Below, piece by piece: positions 20,339 through 29,278 of a stretch of 63,780 bases of DNA. The translations under genes and the position numbers were made by a program. The stretch covers positions 1 through 63,780 of the forward strand of contig JAIXPL010000066.1 in NCBI GenBank assembly GCA_027486255.1, in the 5' to 3' direction. The stretch is from Comamonadaceae bacterium (GTDB lineage Bacteria > Pseudomonadota > Gammaproteobacteria > Burkholderiales > Burkholderiaceae_C). Under the pieces are notes generated by a model. It saw only the letters and a list, made by a program, of their open reading frames with translations. It did no database searches and was not told where the DNA came from. The first letter of the stretch is position 1; every line of letters starts with the position of its first letter.

Positions 20339-22321
20339 ATGATCAGTCTCAAGAACGTGGTGCTGCGCCGCGGCGCCAAGGTGCTGCTGGACGGCGCCTC
20401 TGCCACCCTCAACCCGGGCGAGAAAGTCGCCCTGGTGGGCCGCAACGGCGCCGGCAAGTCGACCCTCTTTGCCCTCTTCAACGGCAGCCTGCACGAAGAT
20501 GGCGGCAGCTTCAGCCTGCCCGCCCAATGGCGCCTGGCCCAGGTGGCCCAGGACATGCCCGAAACCGCCCAGGGCGCCACCGATTTTGTAATCGAGGGCG
20601 ACACCCAGCTGCTCTCAGCGCAGGCCGAGGTGCAGGCAGCCAATGACAGCGGCGACGGCGACCGCATGGCCAACGCCTACATGGCCCTCTACGATGCGGG
20701 CGAGCACGACGCCAAGTCGCGGGCGCAGGCGCTGATCCTGGGGCTGGGTTTCCAGGTGGCCGAACTCGACAAGCCCGTCAACAGCTTCTCCGGGGGCTGG
20801 CGCATGCGCCTGCAACTGGCCCGGGCCCTGATGTGCCCCTCCGACCTGCTCCTGCTCGACGAGCCCACCAACCACCTGGACCTGGATGCCCTGGTCTGGC
20901 TGGAGAGCTGGCTGCAGCGCTACGCCGGCACCCTGCTGGTGATCAGCCACGACCGGGAGTTTCTCGATGCGGTGACGCAGGTGACCCTGCACATCGAAAA
21001 GGCTCAACTGACCCGCTACAGCGGCAACTACTCCAGCTTCGAGGAACAGCGCGCCGAGAAGATGGCGCTGCAGCAGGCCGCCTTTGCCAAGCAGCAAGAG
21101 AAGATCGCCCACCTGCAGAAGTTCATCGCCCGCTTCAAGGCCAAGGCCAGCAAGGCCAAGCAGGCGCAAAGCCGGGTCAAGGCGCTGGACCGCATGGAAA
21201 AAATCGCGCCGCTGCTGGCCGAGGCCGACTTCAGCTTTGAGTTCAAGGAACCGGCCAACCTGCCCAATCCCATGCTCAGCCTGCAGGAGGTGAGCGTGGG
21301 CTACCCACCGGCCGAGGGCATGGGCGATCCGACCGTCATCGTGCGCGGCATCAGCAAATCGGTGCTGGCCGGACAGCGCATCGGCATCCTGGGGGCCAAC
21401 GGCCAGGGCAAGTCCACCCTGGTGAAAACCGTCGCCCGTGCCCTGGCGCCGCTGGCCGGCGAGATGATCGAAGGCAAGGGCCTGAACATCGGCTACTTCG
21501 CGCAGCAGGAACTCGACGTGCTGCAACCGGACGACAACCCGCTGGAGCACATGGTCCGGCTGGCCAAGGACACCGCGGCGGCCGGCCGCCTGGCCGGGCA
21601 GGAGACCCGCGAGCAGGACTTGCGCAACTTTCTGGGCATGTTCAATTTCGGCGGAGACATGGTCAAGCAGACCGTGGGCAGCATGAGCGGTGGCGAGAAA
21701 GCGCGTCTGGTGCTGTGCATGCTGGTGTGGCAGCGCCCCAACCTGCTGCTGCTGGACGAGCCCACCAACCACCTGGACCTGGCCACGCGCGAGGCCCTGT
21801 CGGTGGCGCTCAACGAGTTCGAGGGCACGGTGATGCTGGTCAGCCACGACCGCGCGCTGCTACGCGCCGTGTGCGACGAATTCTGGATGGTCTCGCGCGG
21901 CGGGGTCTCGCCCTTCGACGGCGACTTGGACGACTACCAGCGCTACCTGCTGGAAGAGGCCAAGCGCCAGCGTGCGGCCGCTCGCATGGCGGCGGCCCCA
22001 CCGGTGGCCACGCCAGAAGTGGCAGCGCCTGCCCGCGCACCCAGCTCGAAGCCGGTGCAGCGGACCCAGGACAAGCAGGCGGCGCAGCACAAGCAATCCG
22101 TGCTCAGGCCCTTAAAGAAAGAGTTCGAGCAGGTCGAGCAGCGCATGAACACGCTCCAGGCGGAGCAGACTCAACTGGAACAGCAGCTCGCGGACGTCCA
22201 GGCACCGGCAGAACTGGCCAAGGCCGGCAAGCAGCTCAAAGCCGTGACACAGGAACTCGCCGACCTGGAAGAGCGCTGGCTCGCCCTGGGCGAGCAGATC
22301 GAGGCGGCATCAGCGGCCTGA
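20339..22321 (+). CDS. ABC-F family ATPase (YheS/Uup-like)
   Basis: Soluble twin-ATPase protein of the ABC-F family, which acts on ribosomes rather than in membrane transport. It is 660 aa from the ATG at 20339. Two ATPase domains are present: Walker A GRNGAGKST (about 34-42) and GANGQGKST (about 352-360), each with LLLDEPTNHLDL. They are joined by a charged linker (about 225-290) and followed by a Pro/Ala stretch and a C-terminal coiled coil (about 585-655). There are no membrane segments. Length and tail point to the YheS or Uup branch rather than EttA. It starts 22 bases after prmB, another translation-related gene, and is convergent with nlpD. Confidence 0.88.
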   Translation: MISLKNVVLRRGAKVLLDGASATLNPGEKVALVGRNGAGKSTLFALFNGSLHEDGGSFSLPAQWRLAQVAQDMPETAQGATDFVIEGDTQLLSAQAEVQAANDSGDGDRMANAYMALYDAGEHDAKSRAQALILGLGFQVAELDKPVNSFSGGWRMRLQLARALMCPSDLLLLDEPTNHLDLDALVWLESWLQRYAGTLLVISHDREFLDAVTQVTLHIEKAQLTRYSGNYSSFEEQRAEKMALQQAAFAKQQEKIAHLQKFIARFKAKASKAKQAQSRVKALDRMEKIAPLLAEADFSFEFKEPANLPNPMLSLQEVSVGYPPAEGMGDPTVIVRGISKSVLAGQRIGILGANGQGKSTLVKTVARALAPLAGEMIEGKGLNIGYFAQQELDVLQPDDNPLEHMVRLAKDTAAAGRLAGQETREQDLRNFLGMFNFGGDMVKQTVGSMSGGEKARLVLCMLVWQRPNLLLLDEPTNHLDLATREALSVALNEFEGTVMLVSHDRALLRAVCDEFWMVSRGGVSPFDGDLDDYQRYLLEEAKRQRAAARMAAAPPVATPEVAAPARAPSSKPVQRTQDKQAAQHKQSVLRPLKKEFEQVEQRMNTLQAEQTQLEQQLADVQAPAELAKAGKQLKAVTQELADLEERWLALGEQIEAASAA

Positions 22322-22338
22322 ACGCAGCGCTAGCCCCC

Positions 22339-23283
22339 TCAGCGGGGAGGCAGATATTTGGCCGGATCGACCGGCTTGCCCTGGCGCCGGATTTCGAAGT
22401 GCAGTTTCACACGGTCGGCATCGGTGCTGCCCATCTCTGCAATCTTCTGGCCCTGCTTGACCGACTGGTCCTCTTTCACCAGCAGGGTCTGGTTGTGGGC
22501 GTAGGCCGTGAGGTAGGTGTTGTTGTGCTTGAGGATGATCAGATTGCCGTAGCCGCGCAGTCCTGAGCCCGCATACACCACCCGGCCATCGGCGGCGGCC
22601 AGCACCGGATCACCCGCCTGACCGGCGATGTCGACGCCCTTATTCTTGACCTCATCGAAGCTGGCGAGGGTGTTGCCCCGCGAGGGCCAGATCCAGGACA
22701 GTTCATCGCCCGCCGCTGGGGTGTTCGCAGGCTGCGCAGTGGCGGTGGCGTTGGAAGGGCCCGCTTGTGGCATGCCCGTGCTGGAGGCGGCCGATCCGGG
22801 CTGGCCAGGTTGTCCAGCTATAGGGCGACCGGTAGCAGGCAATGGCGCCGGGTTGGCACCGTAGGGCGCGATAGGACGAGCGACCACGCCCTCGCCCGGA
22901 GGCGGAAGCACGCGCAGCACATCGCCCACCTCGATGAGGTTGGGATTGTCCAAATTGTTCCAACGGACGATGTCCCGCCAGTTCTGTCCGTTGTCCAGCG
23001 CGATCCGAATCAGGGTATCGCCACGCTGCACCGTGTAGAAGCCAGGCTTGCCGGCGCTGTCCTGGCCCCGCAAGGGCTTAGCGGTCTCCGGCAGTGGCTG
23101 GGCCGGGACTGGGGCTTGGGCTTGGGCTTGGGCAGGTGCAGGCGCTTGCGCCGCTCGGGGGGGCAGATTGCGGGCATTGCCACGGTCCTCCACGGGCGCC
23201 TTGCTGACTGGGCGTGAGCCGCAGGCCGCCAGCAGCGCCGCTGTCAGAGCAAGCCACAAGACCAGGCCGGGGGGTTTCTTCAC
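22339..23283 (-). CDS. nlpD: NlpD-like LysM/M23-domain lipoprotein
   Basis: Envelope lipoprotein of the NlpD family, which activates amidases at the division site. From the GTG at 23283 it is 314 aa; that start gives a clean lipoprotein signal with KK at 2-3 and lipobox LAAC (Cys21), and a GAGG site upstream. A low-complexity Ala/Gln/Pro region (with a 6-bp repeat near 23108-23130) is followed by a LysM domain (about 81-125, YTVQRGDTLIRIA) and a C-terminal M23-like domain. The latter lacks the first zinc His (NKGVDIAG in place of HxGxD), so it is probably non-catalytic, as in true NlpD. It follows pcm by 90 bases. Confidence 0.9.
   Translation of the reverse strand: MKKPPGLVLWLALTAALLAACGSRPVSKAPVEDRGNARNLPPRAAQAPAPAQAQAQAPVPAQPLPETAKPLRGQDSAGKPGFYTVQRGDTLIRIALDNGQNWRDIVRWNNLDNPNLIEVGDVLRVLPPPGEGVVARPIAPYGANPAPLPATGRPIAGQPGQPGSAASSTGMPQAGPSNATATAQPANTPAAGDELSWIWPSRGNTLASFDEVKNKGVDIAGQAGDPVLAAADGRVVYAGSGLRGYGNLIILKHNNTYLTAYAHNQTLLVKEDQSVKQGQKIAEMGSTDADRVKLHFEIRRQGKPVDPAKYLPPR
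23108..23130. repeat. 6-bp in-frame repeat in nlpD linker
   Basis: The hexamer GGGCTT is repeated in tandem about four times within the low-complexity linker of the nlpD-like gene, encoding alternating Ala-Gln. Length changes here would stay in frame and only alter linker length. Confidence 0.6.
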
Positions 23284-23373
23284 AACATGTACCTCGGTGA
23301 GCAAAGAAGCAGCAGGCCTGTGGGGCCCTGCGACGGCGACGACGCGGACATCCTTGCCAAGCGTTTGAAAGAC

Positions 23374-24210
23374 CTACTGAATGCCTGATTTTAGAGGGAC
23401 GAAATGCACAGCCTCGAGGACATTTTGGACCAGCCCTTGGGGTGTCTTGTCGATCACCATGAGCGCCTGCGCCGTGGCGCTCACGTGAATGGGTGCCACC
23501 AGGCGGCCGCCCACGGCGAGCTGCTCGGTCCAGGCGGCAGGCACCGCCTCGCCGCCGGCCGCAGCGATGATGGCCGCATACGGTGCGCCCTTGGCATAGC
23601 CCAGCATGCCGTCGCCAAAGAGCAGGTGCAGGTTGGGTAGGCGCAAGGGGCGAATGTTTTCTCGGGCCTTGTCGTGCAGGCCACGCAGGCGCTCGATGCT
23701 GTAGACCTCGGTGGCCAGTTGCGCCAGCAAGGCGGCCTGGTAACCACAGCCTGTGCCGATCTCAAGTACCCGGCCCAGGGGCTGCGTGCGGCCTTGCAGC
23801 AGCAGGGCCAGCATGCGCGCCACCACATTGGGCTTGGAGATGGTCTGGCCCAGGCCGATGGGCAGGCTGGTGTCTTCGTAGGCCTGGCCCACCAAAGCCG
23901 AATCGACGAAGCGGTGGCGCTCGACCCGGCCGAGGGCGGCCAGCACCTGGGGATCGCTGATGCCCTGTGCGGCGAGCTTTTGCACCATGCGGGCGCGCAC
24001 GGCCTCGGAGTCCAGGCCCAGTCCCTGAGTGCGTGGCGCCACCGGGGAGACAGCCGGGCGCGCACGCGCAGCAGGTGCAGCCACAGGCGCACGGCCCGAC
24101 GAAGGGACCACGGCCTCCAGGCTGGCAGGAAAGCCAGGGCGGCGGTTTGCAGTCTTGGCGGCAGCCACGGCGGGCTTGACCAGAGAGCCGGGCTTGTGGC
24201 CAGCGCTCAT
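23374..24210 (-). CDS. pcm: Protein-L-isoaspartate O-methyltransferase
   Basis: Repairs isoaspartyl residues in aged proteins by SAM-dependent methylation. It is 278 aa, longer than the usual 210-220 because of about 60 N-terminal residues rich in Pro, Ala and Arg that look disordered. The core holds the substrate-loop segment [14 protein letters not shown] and the SAM motif [16 protein letters not shown]. The ATG overlaps the surE stop as ATGA, so the longer N-terminus is likely real. surE-pcm-nlpD is a conserved stationary-phase cluster. Confidence 0.94.
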   Translation of the reverse strand: MSAGHKPGSLVKPAVAAAKTANRRPGFPASLEAVVPSSGRAPVAAPAARARPAVSPVAPRTQGLGLDSEAVRARMVQKLAAQGISDPQVLAALGRVERHRFVDSALVGQAYEDTSLPIGLGQTISKPNVVARMLALLLQGRTQPLGRVLEIGTGCGYQAALLAQLATEVYSIERLRGLHDKARENIRPLRLPNLHLLFGDGMLGYAKGAPYAAIIAAAGGEAVPAAWTEQLAVGGRLVAPIHVSATAQALMVIDKTPQGLVQNVLEAVHFVPLKSGIQ

Positions 24211-24992
24211 GCGATCGCCCGACCCAAGCGTTCCGTGGTCTGGGCCCAGTAAGTCAGGCGCTCGTGGTCAGTCAAGTCGACCTGCAAGGGGGTGATGGAC
24301 ACATGGCCCTGCGTGGTGGCATGGAAGTCCGTGCCTTCACTGTCGTCCTTGGCCGGACCCGCACTGCCAATCCAGTACATGGTTTCGCCGCGCGGGCTGG
24401 TCTGGGTGATGACGCGCTCGGCCGCATGCCGCCGGCCCAGACGCGTGATCTTCATGCCCTTGATGTCATGGGCGGGCAGGTTGGGAATGTTCACGTTCAG
24501 CAGCCAGGGCGAGGCGGCAGACAAGCCCAGCTCCCCACCCTGGAGAGAGGGGGCGAGTTGTTCGACAAGCTGGCGGGCCTGCCGGGCAGCTTCGTCAATA
24601 TGGGCCCAGCCCTTTTCTGTTTGAGAAAAAGCGATCGCAGGAATGCCGAAAAGATAGCCCTCCATGGCCGCCCCCACCGTGCCGGAGTAGATGGTGTCAT
24701 CCCCCATATTGGCGCCGTTATTGATGCCCGAGACCACGAGGTCTGGCCGGTAGTCCAGCAATCCGGTCAGCGCGATGTGCACACAGTCTGCCGGCGTTCC
24801 GTTGACATAGCGAAATCCGTTGGCGGCACGGTGCACGTACATCGGCGAGTGCAGGGTCAGCGCGTTGGACTTGGCGCTGTTGTTCTGCTCGGGTGCGACC
24901 ACTTCCACCTGGGCAATGTCGCGCAAGGCTTCGTACAGGGCCACGATACCGGACGCCTGGTAGCCGTCGTCATTGCTGATGAGGATTTTCAT
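24207..24992 (-). CDS. surE: 5'/3'-nucleotidase SurE
   Basis: Metal-dependent phosphatase acting on nucleoside monophosphates and short polyphosphate, linked to stationary-phase survival. It is 261 aa. The N-terminal ILISNDDGY supplies Asp8 and Asp9 as metal ligands, with Ser and Asn ligands in NNSAKSN and [13 protein letters not shown]. It is the first gene of surE-pcm-nlpD and is divergent from the quinone oxidoreductase gene across a 101-base spacer. Confidence 0.97.
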   Translation of the reverse strand: MKILISNDDGYQASGIVALYEALRDIAQVEVVAPEQNNSAKSNALTLHSPMYVHRAANGFRYVNGTPADCVHIALTGLLDYRPDLVVSGINNGANMGDDTIYSGTVGAAMEGYLFGIPAIAFSQTEKGWAHIDEAARQARQLVEQLAPSLQGGELGLSAASPWLLNVNIPNLPAHDIKGMKITRLGRRHAAERVITQTSPRGETMYWIGSAGPAKDDSEGTDFHATTQGHVSITPLQVDLTDHERLTYWAQTTERLGRAIA

Positions 24993-25093
24993 AACTTGAT
25001 TCTAAGGTCAGCCATTGGCGGGACACCCCGCCCCTATGATTGCCCGACAAGCCCCATCATCAGGGCGCATCGCGCGCCAGGAAGCCCAAGGAC

Positions 25094-26083
25094 ATGACGA
25101 TGCAAGCGTGGATTTGTGAACAAGCCGTGGGCGTGGACGCCCTCACCTACCAGACCCTGCCGACCCCCACACCCGGTCCCGGGGAGGTGCTGCTGAAGGT
25201 GCATGCCGCCAGCCTGAATTTTCCAGACCTGCTGATCGTTCAGAACAAGTACCAGCTCAAGCCGCCTCTGCCTTTCGTGCCTGGCTCTGAATGTGCCGGG
25301 GTGATCCAGGCCGTGGGCGACGGTGTCGCCCTGCAGGTGGGGCAAAAGGTGGCCTGCTTCAGCAACACCGGCGGCTTTGCCACCGAGGCGGTGTTGCCAG
25401 CCGCGCTGTGCGTGCCCCTGCCGGATGATGCCGACCTTCATGAAGCCGCCGCCTTTATCCTGACCTACGCCACCTCGCACCATGCCCTGCTCGACCGTGG
25501 CCAGCTCCAAGCGGGCGAGACCGTGCTGGTGCTGGGAGCGGCCGGCGGGGTGGGCACCTCGGCGATCCAGATCGCCAAGGCCGTCGGTGCCCGGGTGATT
25601 GCCGCCGTGTCCAGCCGCGACAAGGCGGACTTCTGCCGTGCACTGGGTGCCGATGCGACCATCGACTACAGCCACGGCCACGCCGCCTTTCGCGAGGAGC
25701 TCAAGGGCCTGACCGAGGGTCGGGGACCTGATGTGATTTACGACCCCGTGGGAGCCGATCTGGCCGAGCCGGCCTTTCGCTCCATGGCCTGGCGGGGGCG
25801 CTACCTGGTGATCGGTTTCGCAGGCGGCCCGATCCCGGCGCTGCCGCTGAACCTCATGCTGCTCAAGGGTGCGAGCGTGGTCGGGGTGTTCTGGGGTGAC
25901 TTCGTGCGCCGTGAACCGAACGCGCAGGCGGCCGTGATGAATGAACTCATCGGGTGGTGGCGCCAAGGCAAGGTCAGGCCTGTGCTGGACAGGGTGCTGC
26001 CCATGCGTGAGCTCAAGGCCGCCTACGGCCTCATGGGATCGCGCGCGATCAAGGGCAAGCTGGTGCTGTCCAACGCGCTCTGA
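25094..26083 (+). CDS. NADPH:quinone oxidoreductase family protein (zinc-free MDR)
   Basis: Medium-chain dehydrogenase/reductase of the quinone-reductase type, about 329 aa. The N-terminal catalytic domain (SLNFPDLLIVQNKYQLKPP, FVPGSECAG) is followed by a Rossmann domain with GAAGGVGTSAIQIAKAVGA. No structural zinc-Cys lobe is present, consistent with the quinone-reductase branch. Start: ATG at 25094; a second ATG at 25100 has better spacing to the AAGG upstream and could be used instead. It stands alone. The natural substrate (quinone, acryloyl-CoA or enoyl derivative) cannot be told from sequence. Confidence 0.88.
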   Translation: MTMQAWICEQAVGVDALTYQTLPTPTPGPGEVLLKVHAASLNFPDLLIVQNKYQLKPPLPFVPGSECAGVIQAVGDGVALQVGQKVACFSNTGGFATEAVLPAALCVPLPDDADLHEAAAFILTYATSHHALLDRGQLQAGETVLVLGAAGGVGTSAIQIAKAVGARVIAAVSSRDKADFCRALGADATIDYSHGHAAFREELKGLTEGRGPDVIYDPVGADLAEPAFRSMAWRGRYLVIGFAGGPIPALPLNLMLLKGASVVGVFWGDFVRREPNAQAAVMNELIGWWRQGKVRPVLDRVLPMRELKAAYGLMGSRAIKGKLVLSNAL

Positions 26084-26289
26084 GCACCGGCATGGCGCCT
26101 GTCGACCGCGTCCTACAGGCATACGTACGACATCGGCCCTTCCATGGCCGCTGACACCGTCTAAGGTGGCGGTTCGCTGGGTTGGCGCTCATACCGGATG
26201 GGCCCGACCTGACCAGCTCATGCCCCTGCAGCGCGCCAGCCCAGAGAGCCGTGCAGTGCTGCGTCTTTTTCACACTAACCTGGAACATC

Positions 26290-26751
26290 ATGGCCACGAA
26301 AAGCTCCCGTTCAGCACATGACAATGTCACATCACAGACACCGGACCACACGGTCAGGATGTCCGAACAGGCCAAGCAGCAGCTGGTGATGGCCAGCGAG
26401 GTGTCCTCCGTGATGTGCCGCGCTGCCGAAGCATTGCAGCAGATCCAACAGCAGATGACGCAAAGGGCTGCGCAGCGCTACCAACAGGTGGCCGCGCAGA
26501 TCCGCAGCGCTCAGACACCCACCGATATGCTGGCCATCCAGTCGGCCCTGATGCACCAGGGCATGCAGGAAGTCGCTCAGTACATGCAGGACATGACCAC
26601 CGCCACCATGCGCATACAGACCATCCTGCTGGACACGCGGCATACGCAAGAGGGGGCGAACGTGGCGGGGAAAACGGCCTCAGCCGCCTTCAGCGCCTGG
26701 CAGAGCGCCATGGGCGCACGCAACGGTTCTTCTGCGCAGGCACACCACTGA
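26290..26751 (+). CDS. Phasin-like protein
   Basis: Helical protein of 153 aa from the ATG at 26290; a longer frame upstream lacks family features. Residues 25-130 form long amphipathic helices rich in Gln, Ala and Met, and the segment QTPTDMLAIQSALMHQGMQE matches the pattern of phasin_2-type PHA granule proteins (SPQDLLALQTALLQP). Phasins coat polyhydroxyalkanoate granules. It is more divergent than the phasin at 53793, so the call is weaker; a general helical hypothetical protein is the alternative. A 12-base GTGCAGTGCTGC at 26251-26262 partly resembles the PhaR sites upstream of the other phasin. Confidence 0.6.
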   Translation: MATKSSRSAHDNVTSQTPDHTVRMSEQAKQQLVMASEVSSVMCRAAEALQQIQQQMTQRAAQRYQQVAAQIRSAQTPTDMLAIQSALMHQGMQEVAQYMQDMTTATMRIQTILLDTRHTQEGANVAGKTASAAFSAWQSAMGARNGSSAQAHH

Positions 26752-26796
26752 GCACCGTGCTGGTCGATTGCCCATCACAGTGTCCAAGGGCGGGGA

Positions 26797-27780
26797 TCAG
26801 GGACTGGTGTGGGCTTGAAGCAAGAGGCCCTCACGAGCCTGCGCCGCTTCGGCCTTGACTTGTGCGCCTTGAAAGAACACGCGCACGCGCGCCCAATCGG
26901 CTGTCTGCAGGGTGTAAGGCGCGACACCCTGCACGTTTTGTGACTCGCCGCTTCGGAGCTTGAGGCTGTGCTTTCGACCCTGGCCGTCATGGATGCAGAC
27001 CAGGACTTCACCCATGCTCTCAAGAAAGAGATAGGAGCTGGGCTTGTCGGCCGTCGCAGAGATGTAGGGGGTCAGTGCCTTGGCATTCGGTTCAATGCAC
27101 GCCTGGACTTCCGGCACCGCAGAAGCCTGCAGAGGGGCGCTGGCCTGAGGCGCTGCTTGCGGCAAGGCCGCAGGCGCAGCAGGAACATCGGCCGCAGTGG
27201 CCGCTGGCGCCTTCACCTCAGGCACCGCAGGTACGGCCAAGACAGAGGGCTGTGCATCGCCTGCCGTAGCGGGTGTCGAACGGCCACGCAAGGCGCTAGA
27301 GAGGGCAAATCCAAGCAGCACGACGAGCACCAGCCACAGCAGCGGCTTGAGCGAAGAAGAGCCCTCAGCCACCGGTGTGCTGGGGCGGGTTTCTGGCAAT
27401 GCAGGGACTGGGGCGTCGTCCTGCGCAGGGGCCTTGGATGGTGTGTGTTCGAGGCCGGAAGCCGGCGCCATGGCAGGAGACGGGGCCGTCGGAGCCAGAG
27501 CGGGGACAGCTACGGGGATTGCTGTAGGTGCTGAAGAAACAGCACTGGTCGGCAAGCGTGTGGCCTCAGGCACCACGTGTCCCAAGGCCTTGAGCAGCCT
27601 ATATCCGACATAGGCCTTGATCTCGTCGGAATAAAAGAACCCGCTGTCAGTGCCCTCCAACTCCCTGACCTGCCCTTGCGAGAGGATATGGCGCTTGGCC
27701 ATGACCTCGATGCTCAGACGAGAGGCTTCACGCAGACTCCGGAGCGCCTGCGCATCGGCATCGGTCCAGGTCTTGGGCAT
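26797..27780 (-). CDS. RodZ-like membrane protein with N-terminal HTH
   Basis: Predicted bitopic membrane protein, 327 aa, built like the cell-shape protein RodZ. Residues 10-70 are a helix-turn-helix of the RodZ/Xre type (LREASRLSIEVMAKRHILSQ, then QVRELEG). A Pro/Ala linker runs to about 140, a single membrane helix is at about 145-165 (LLWLVLVVLLGFALSSAL), and after a second Ala/Pro linker a C-terminal beta-type domain follows (about 240-320: SLKLRSGESQNVQGVAPYTLQTAD). This resembles the periplasmic RodZ domain. The ATG at 27780 is preferred to a TTG at 27792. It is the last gene of the bactofilin operon, 37 bases after bactofilin 2. True RodZ usually sits elsewhere, so this may be a dedicated paralogue. 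Confidence 0.72.
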   Translation of the reverse strand: MPKTWTDADAQALRSLREASRLSIEVMAKRHILSQGQVRELEGTDSGFFYSDEIKAYVGYRLLKALGHVVPEATRLPTSAVSSAPTAIPVAVPALAPTAPSPAMAPASGLEHTPSKAPAQDDAPVPALPETRPSTPVAEGSSSLKPLLWLVLVVLLGFALSSALRGRSTPATAGDAQPSVLAVPAVPEVKAPAATAADVPAAPAALPQAAPQASAPLQASAVPEVQACIEPNAKALTPYISATADKPSSYLFLESMGEVLVCIHDGQGRKHSLKLRSGESQNVQGVAPYTLQTADWARVRVFFQGAQVKAEAAQAREGLLLQAHTSP

Positions 27781-27817
27781 GGCTCTGGTCAATAACAGGA
27801 CAGGGGCTGGCTGACGC

Positions 27818-28258
27818 TCATCGCAGCACGCAGATCAACTCACCCTCGACACGCGCACCACGCTGAATGGAGAGGACCTCGTACGAGATGCGACCCTTGA
27901 TCTGCGCTTTACCCGAGATGATGAGCTCACGGCAGCCCGCCTCACCCGAAAAGCCACCCTTGATCTGCAGGGAGGCACAGTCAATGCGGCCCTCCACGTT
28001 ACCGGTGGGGCCAATGTTGACCGATTCGGTCGACACGGTGCCACGGATCTGGCCTTCTACGTGCAGCACACCCTGTGCCGTGATGTCGCCCACCAGCGAA
28101 AAACCCTCGCTGATGACTGAAGGTTTGTTCCTCTCCAAGAGGAAGCCTCCGGCGCCACCGGACTTCGATGGCGTGGCGGAAACGGGGGAGTCGGATGTGT
28201 CTTCCATATCTTCCACCTCGGTGTCAGGTGCAGGCTTATTTTTCGATTTTGCGAACAT
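27818..28258 (-). CDS. Bactofilin (polymer-forming cytoskeletal protein), second copy
   Basis: Bactofilin of 146 aa. The N-terminal 45 residues are polar and flexible; residues 45-140 are the right-handed beta-helix of the family, with the typical opening SVISEGFSLVGDITAQG, VEGQIRGTV, and repeats NVEGRIDCASLQIKG and RISYEVLSIQRGARVEGEL. Bactofilins polymerise spontaneously on the inner membrane and act as scaffolds for wall enzymes. The ATG lies inside the upstream M23 peptidase gene (23-base overlap), so translation is probably coupled. It differs in sequence from bactofilin 1 and may copolymerise with it. Confidence 0.93.
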   Translation of the reverse strand: MFAKSKNKPAPDTEVEDMEDTSDSPVSATPSKSGGAGGFLLERNKPSVISEGFSLVGDITAQGVLHVEGQIRGTVSTESVNIGPTGNVEGRIDCASLQIKGGFSGEAGCRELIISGKAQIKGRISYEVLSIQRGARVEGELICVLR

Positions 28259-29264
28259 GTTGCGCCGTCTGTACGACTTTCTTGGGATCGACCTGGTAGC
28301 TGCCGATCAAGACTTCAAAATGGAGGTGCTTGCCGGTGGACTGGCCCGTGTTGCCCACGGTACCCAAGACCTTGCCTTCTGCCACCTCCTCGCCCTCTTT
28401 CACGAAGATCTTGTCCAGGTGCCCATAGAGCGTTTCCACGCCTCGCTCATGGCGCACGATCACCGTGTTGCCCAGATTGCCGTGATAACGGGCGATCAGC
28501 ACCTTCCCGGCTTTGACGGCGCGTACGGCATCGCTTGCGCCTTTCGCAGTCAGGTCGATGCCGGCATGCAAGGTCGGCTTTTGCGTGACGGGGTGATTGC
28601 GGATACCGAACTCCGAAGTCACGGAATAGTCGTCCAGCGGCATCCTGGCAGGAAGTGCCGAGAGCACGTTCGTGAGTTCTTTGTTGGTGGACGTCTCGTT
28701 GGCAAAAGCGGTGTTCAACAGCGGATTGGACTGGATGCCCTCATTGAAGCCGCCCACGCTTTGCGTGTTCTGGATGATCGCGATCACCTTCTCATTCAAG
28801 CCAGAAGACTTCATCAGGCCGCGAAGCTGGTCGTTGCGGTAGGCGAGCCGGTCCGTCCAGTCACCCACGTACTGGCGAATCTGCATGTCCCGATCTCGGA
28901 TGACCTGGGCCATCTCCAGCATGTCCTGCTGGCTGTAATCGCCTACCTGCTCAGTGGAGTCAAGGCCGGCGGACTGCAGTGCCATGTAAATCTGTCGGTG
29001 CGAGTTCTCAAGCAGCAACTTTTGCGCATGGAGGTACACGGTCGAGAAGGTGAGGCCCACCAGCAGGACCAGCATGGAACCCACCAGAACCAACATCGAG
29101 CGCGCGAGGTTTTTTTGAAAGCGAGCCGAAACCACCAGGTAGCGCAGATCGCCACCTTGCTCAAGGATGATCCGCGAATCCTTGTAATGGCGGCTCCAAA
29201 GACCCAGGACAAAGCCGCACCAGTGGCGGACATTACTCACCGCGCCCCTAAACGCCGAACCCAT
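28236..29264 (-). CDS. Membrane-anchored M23 metallopeptidase (LytM-type)
   Basis: Predicted peptidoglycan endopeptidase, 342 aa from the ATG at 29264. A cytoplasmic N-terminus of about 50 residues precedes one membrane helix (about 55-78) and a periplasmic helical region (80-205). The LytM domain follows (about 215-335) with all zinc and catalytic residues: His233 and Asp237 in HAGID, His282 in YGHLD, and His313/His315 in GKHLHFEV. The enzyme therefore looks active, unlike the NlpD-like protein at 22339. It starts 14 bases after bactofilin 1 and overlaps bactofilin 2. Bactofilin-bound M23 enzymes are known in other bacteria (CcmA with Csd1 in Helicobacter; BacA with LmdC in Hyphomonas). The cytoplasmic N-terminus is the likely bactofilin contact. 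Confidence 0.92.
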   Translation of the reverse strand: MGSAFRGAVSNVRHWCGFVLGLWSRHYKDSRIILEQGGDLRYLVVSARFQKNLARSMLVLVGSMLVLLVGLTFSTVYLHAQKLLLENSHRQIYMALQSAGLDSTEQVGDYSQQDMLEMAQVIRDRDMQIRQYVGDWTDRLAYRNDQLRGLMKSSGLNEKVIAIIQNTQSVGGFNEGIQSNPLLNTAFANETSTNKELTNVLSALPARMPLDDYSVTSEFGIRNHPVTQKPTLHAGIDLTAKGASDAVRAVKAGKVLIARYHGNLGNTVIVRHERGVETLYGHLDKIFVKEGEEVAEGKVLGTVGNTGQSTGKHLHFEVLIGSYQVDPKKVVQTAQHVRKIEK

Positions 29265-29278
29265 GAACACGCCTGGAA

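Noticed and set aside
18124..20673. 849-codon minus-strand open frame over dapE and prmB
   Set aside because: Spans several well-supported plus-strand genes and has no domain of its own.
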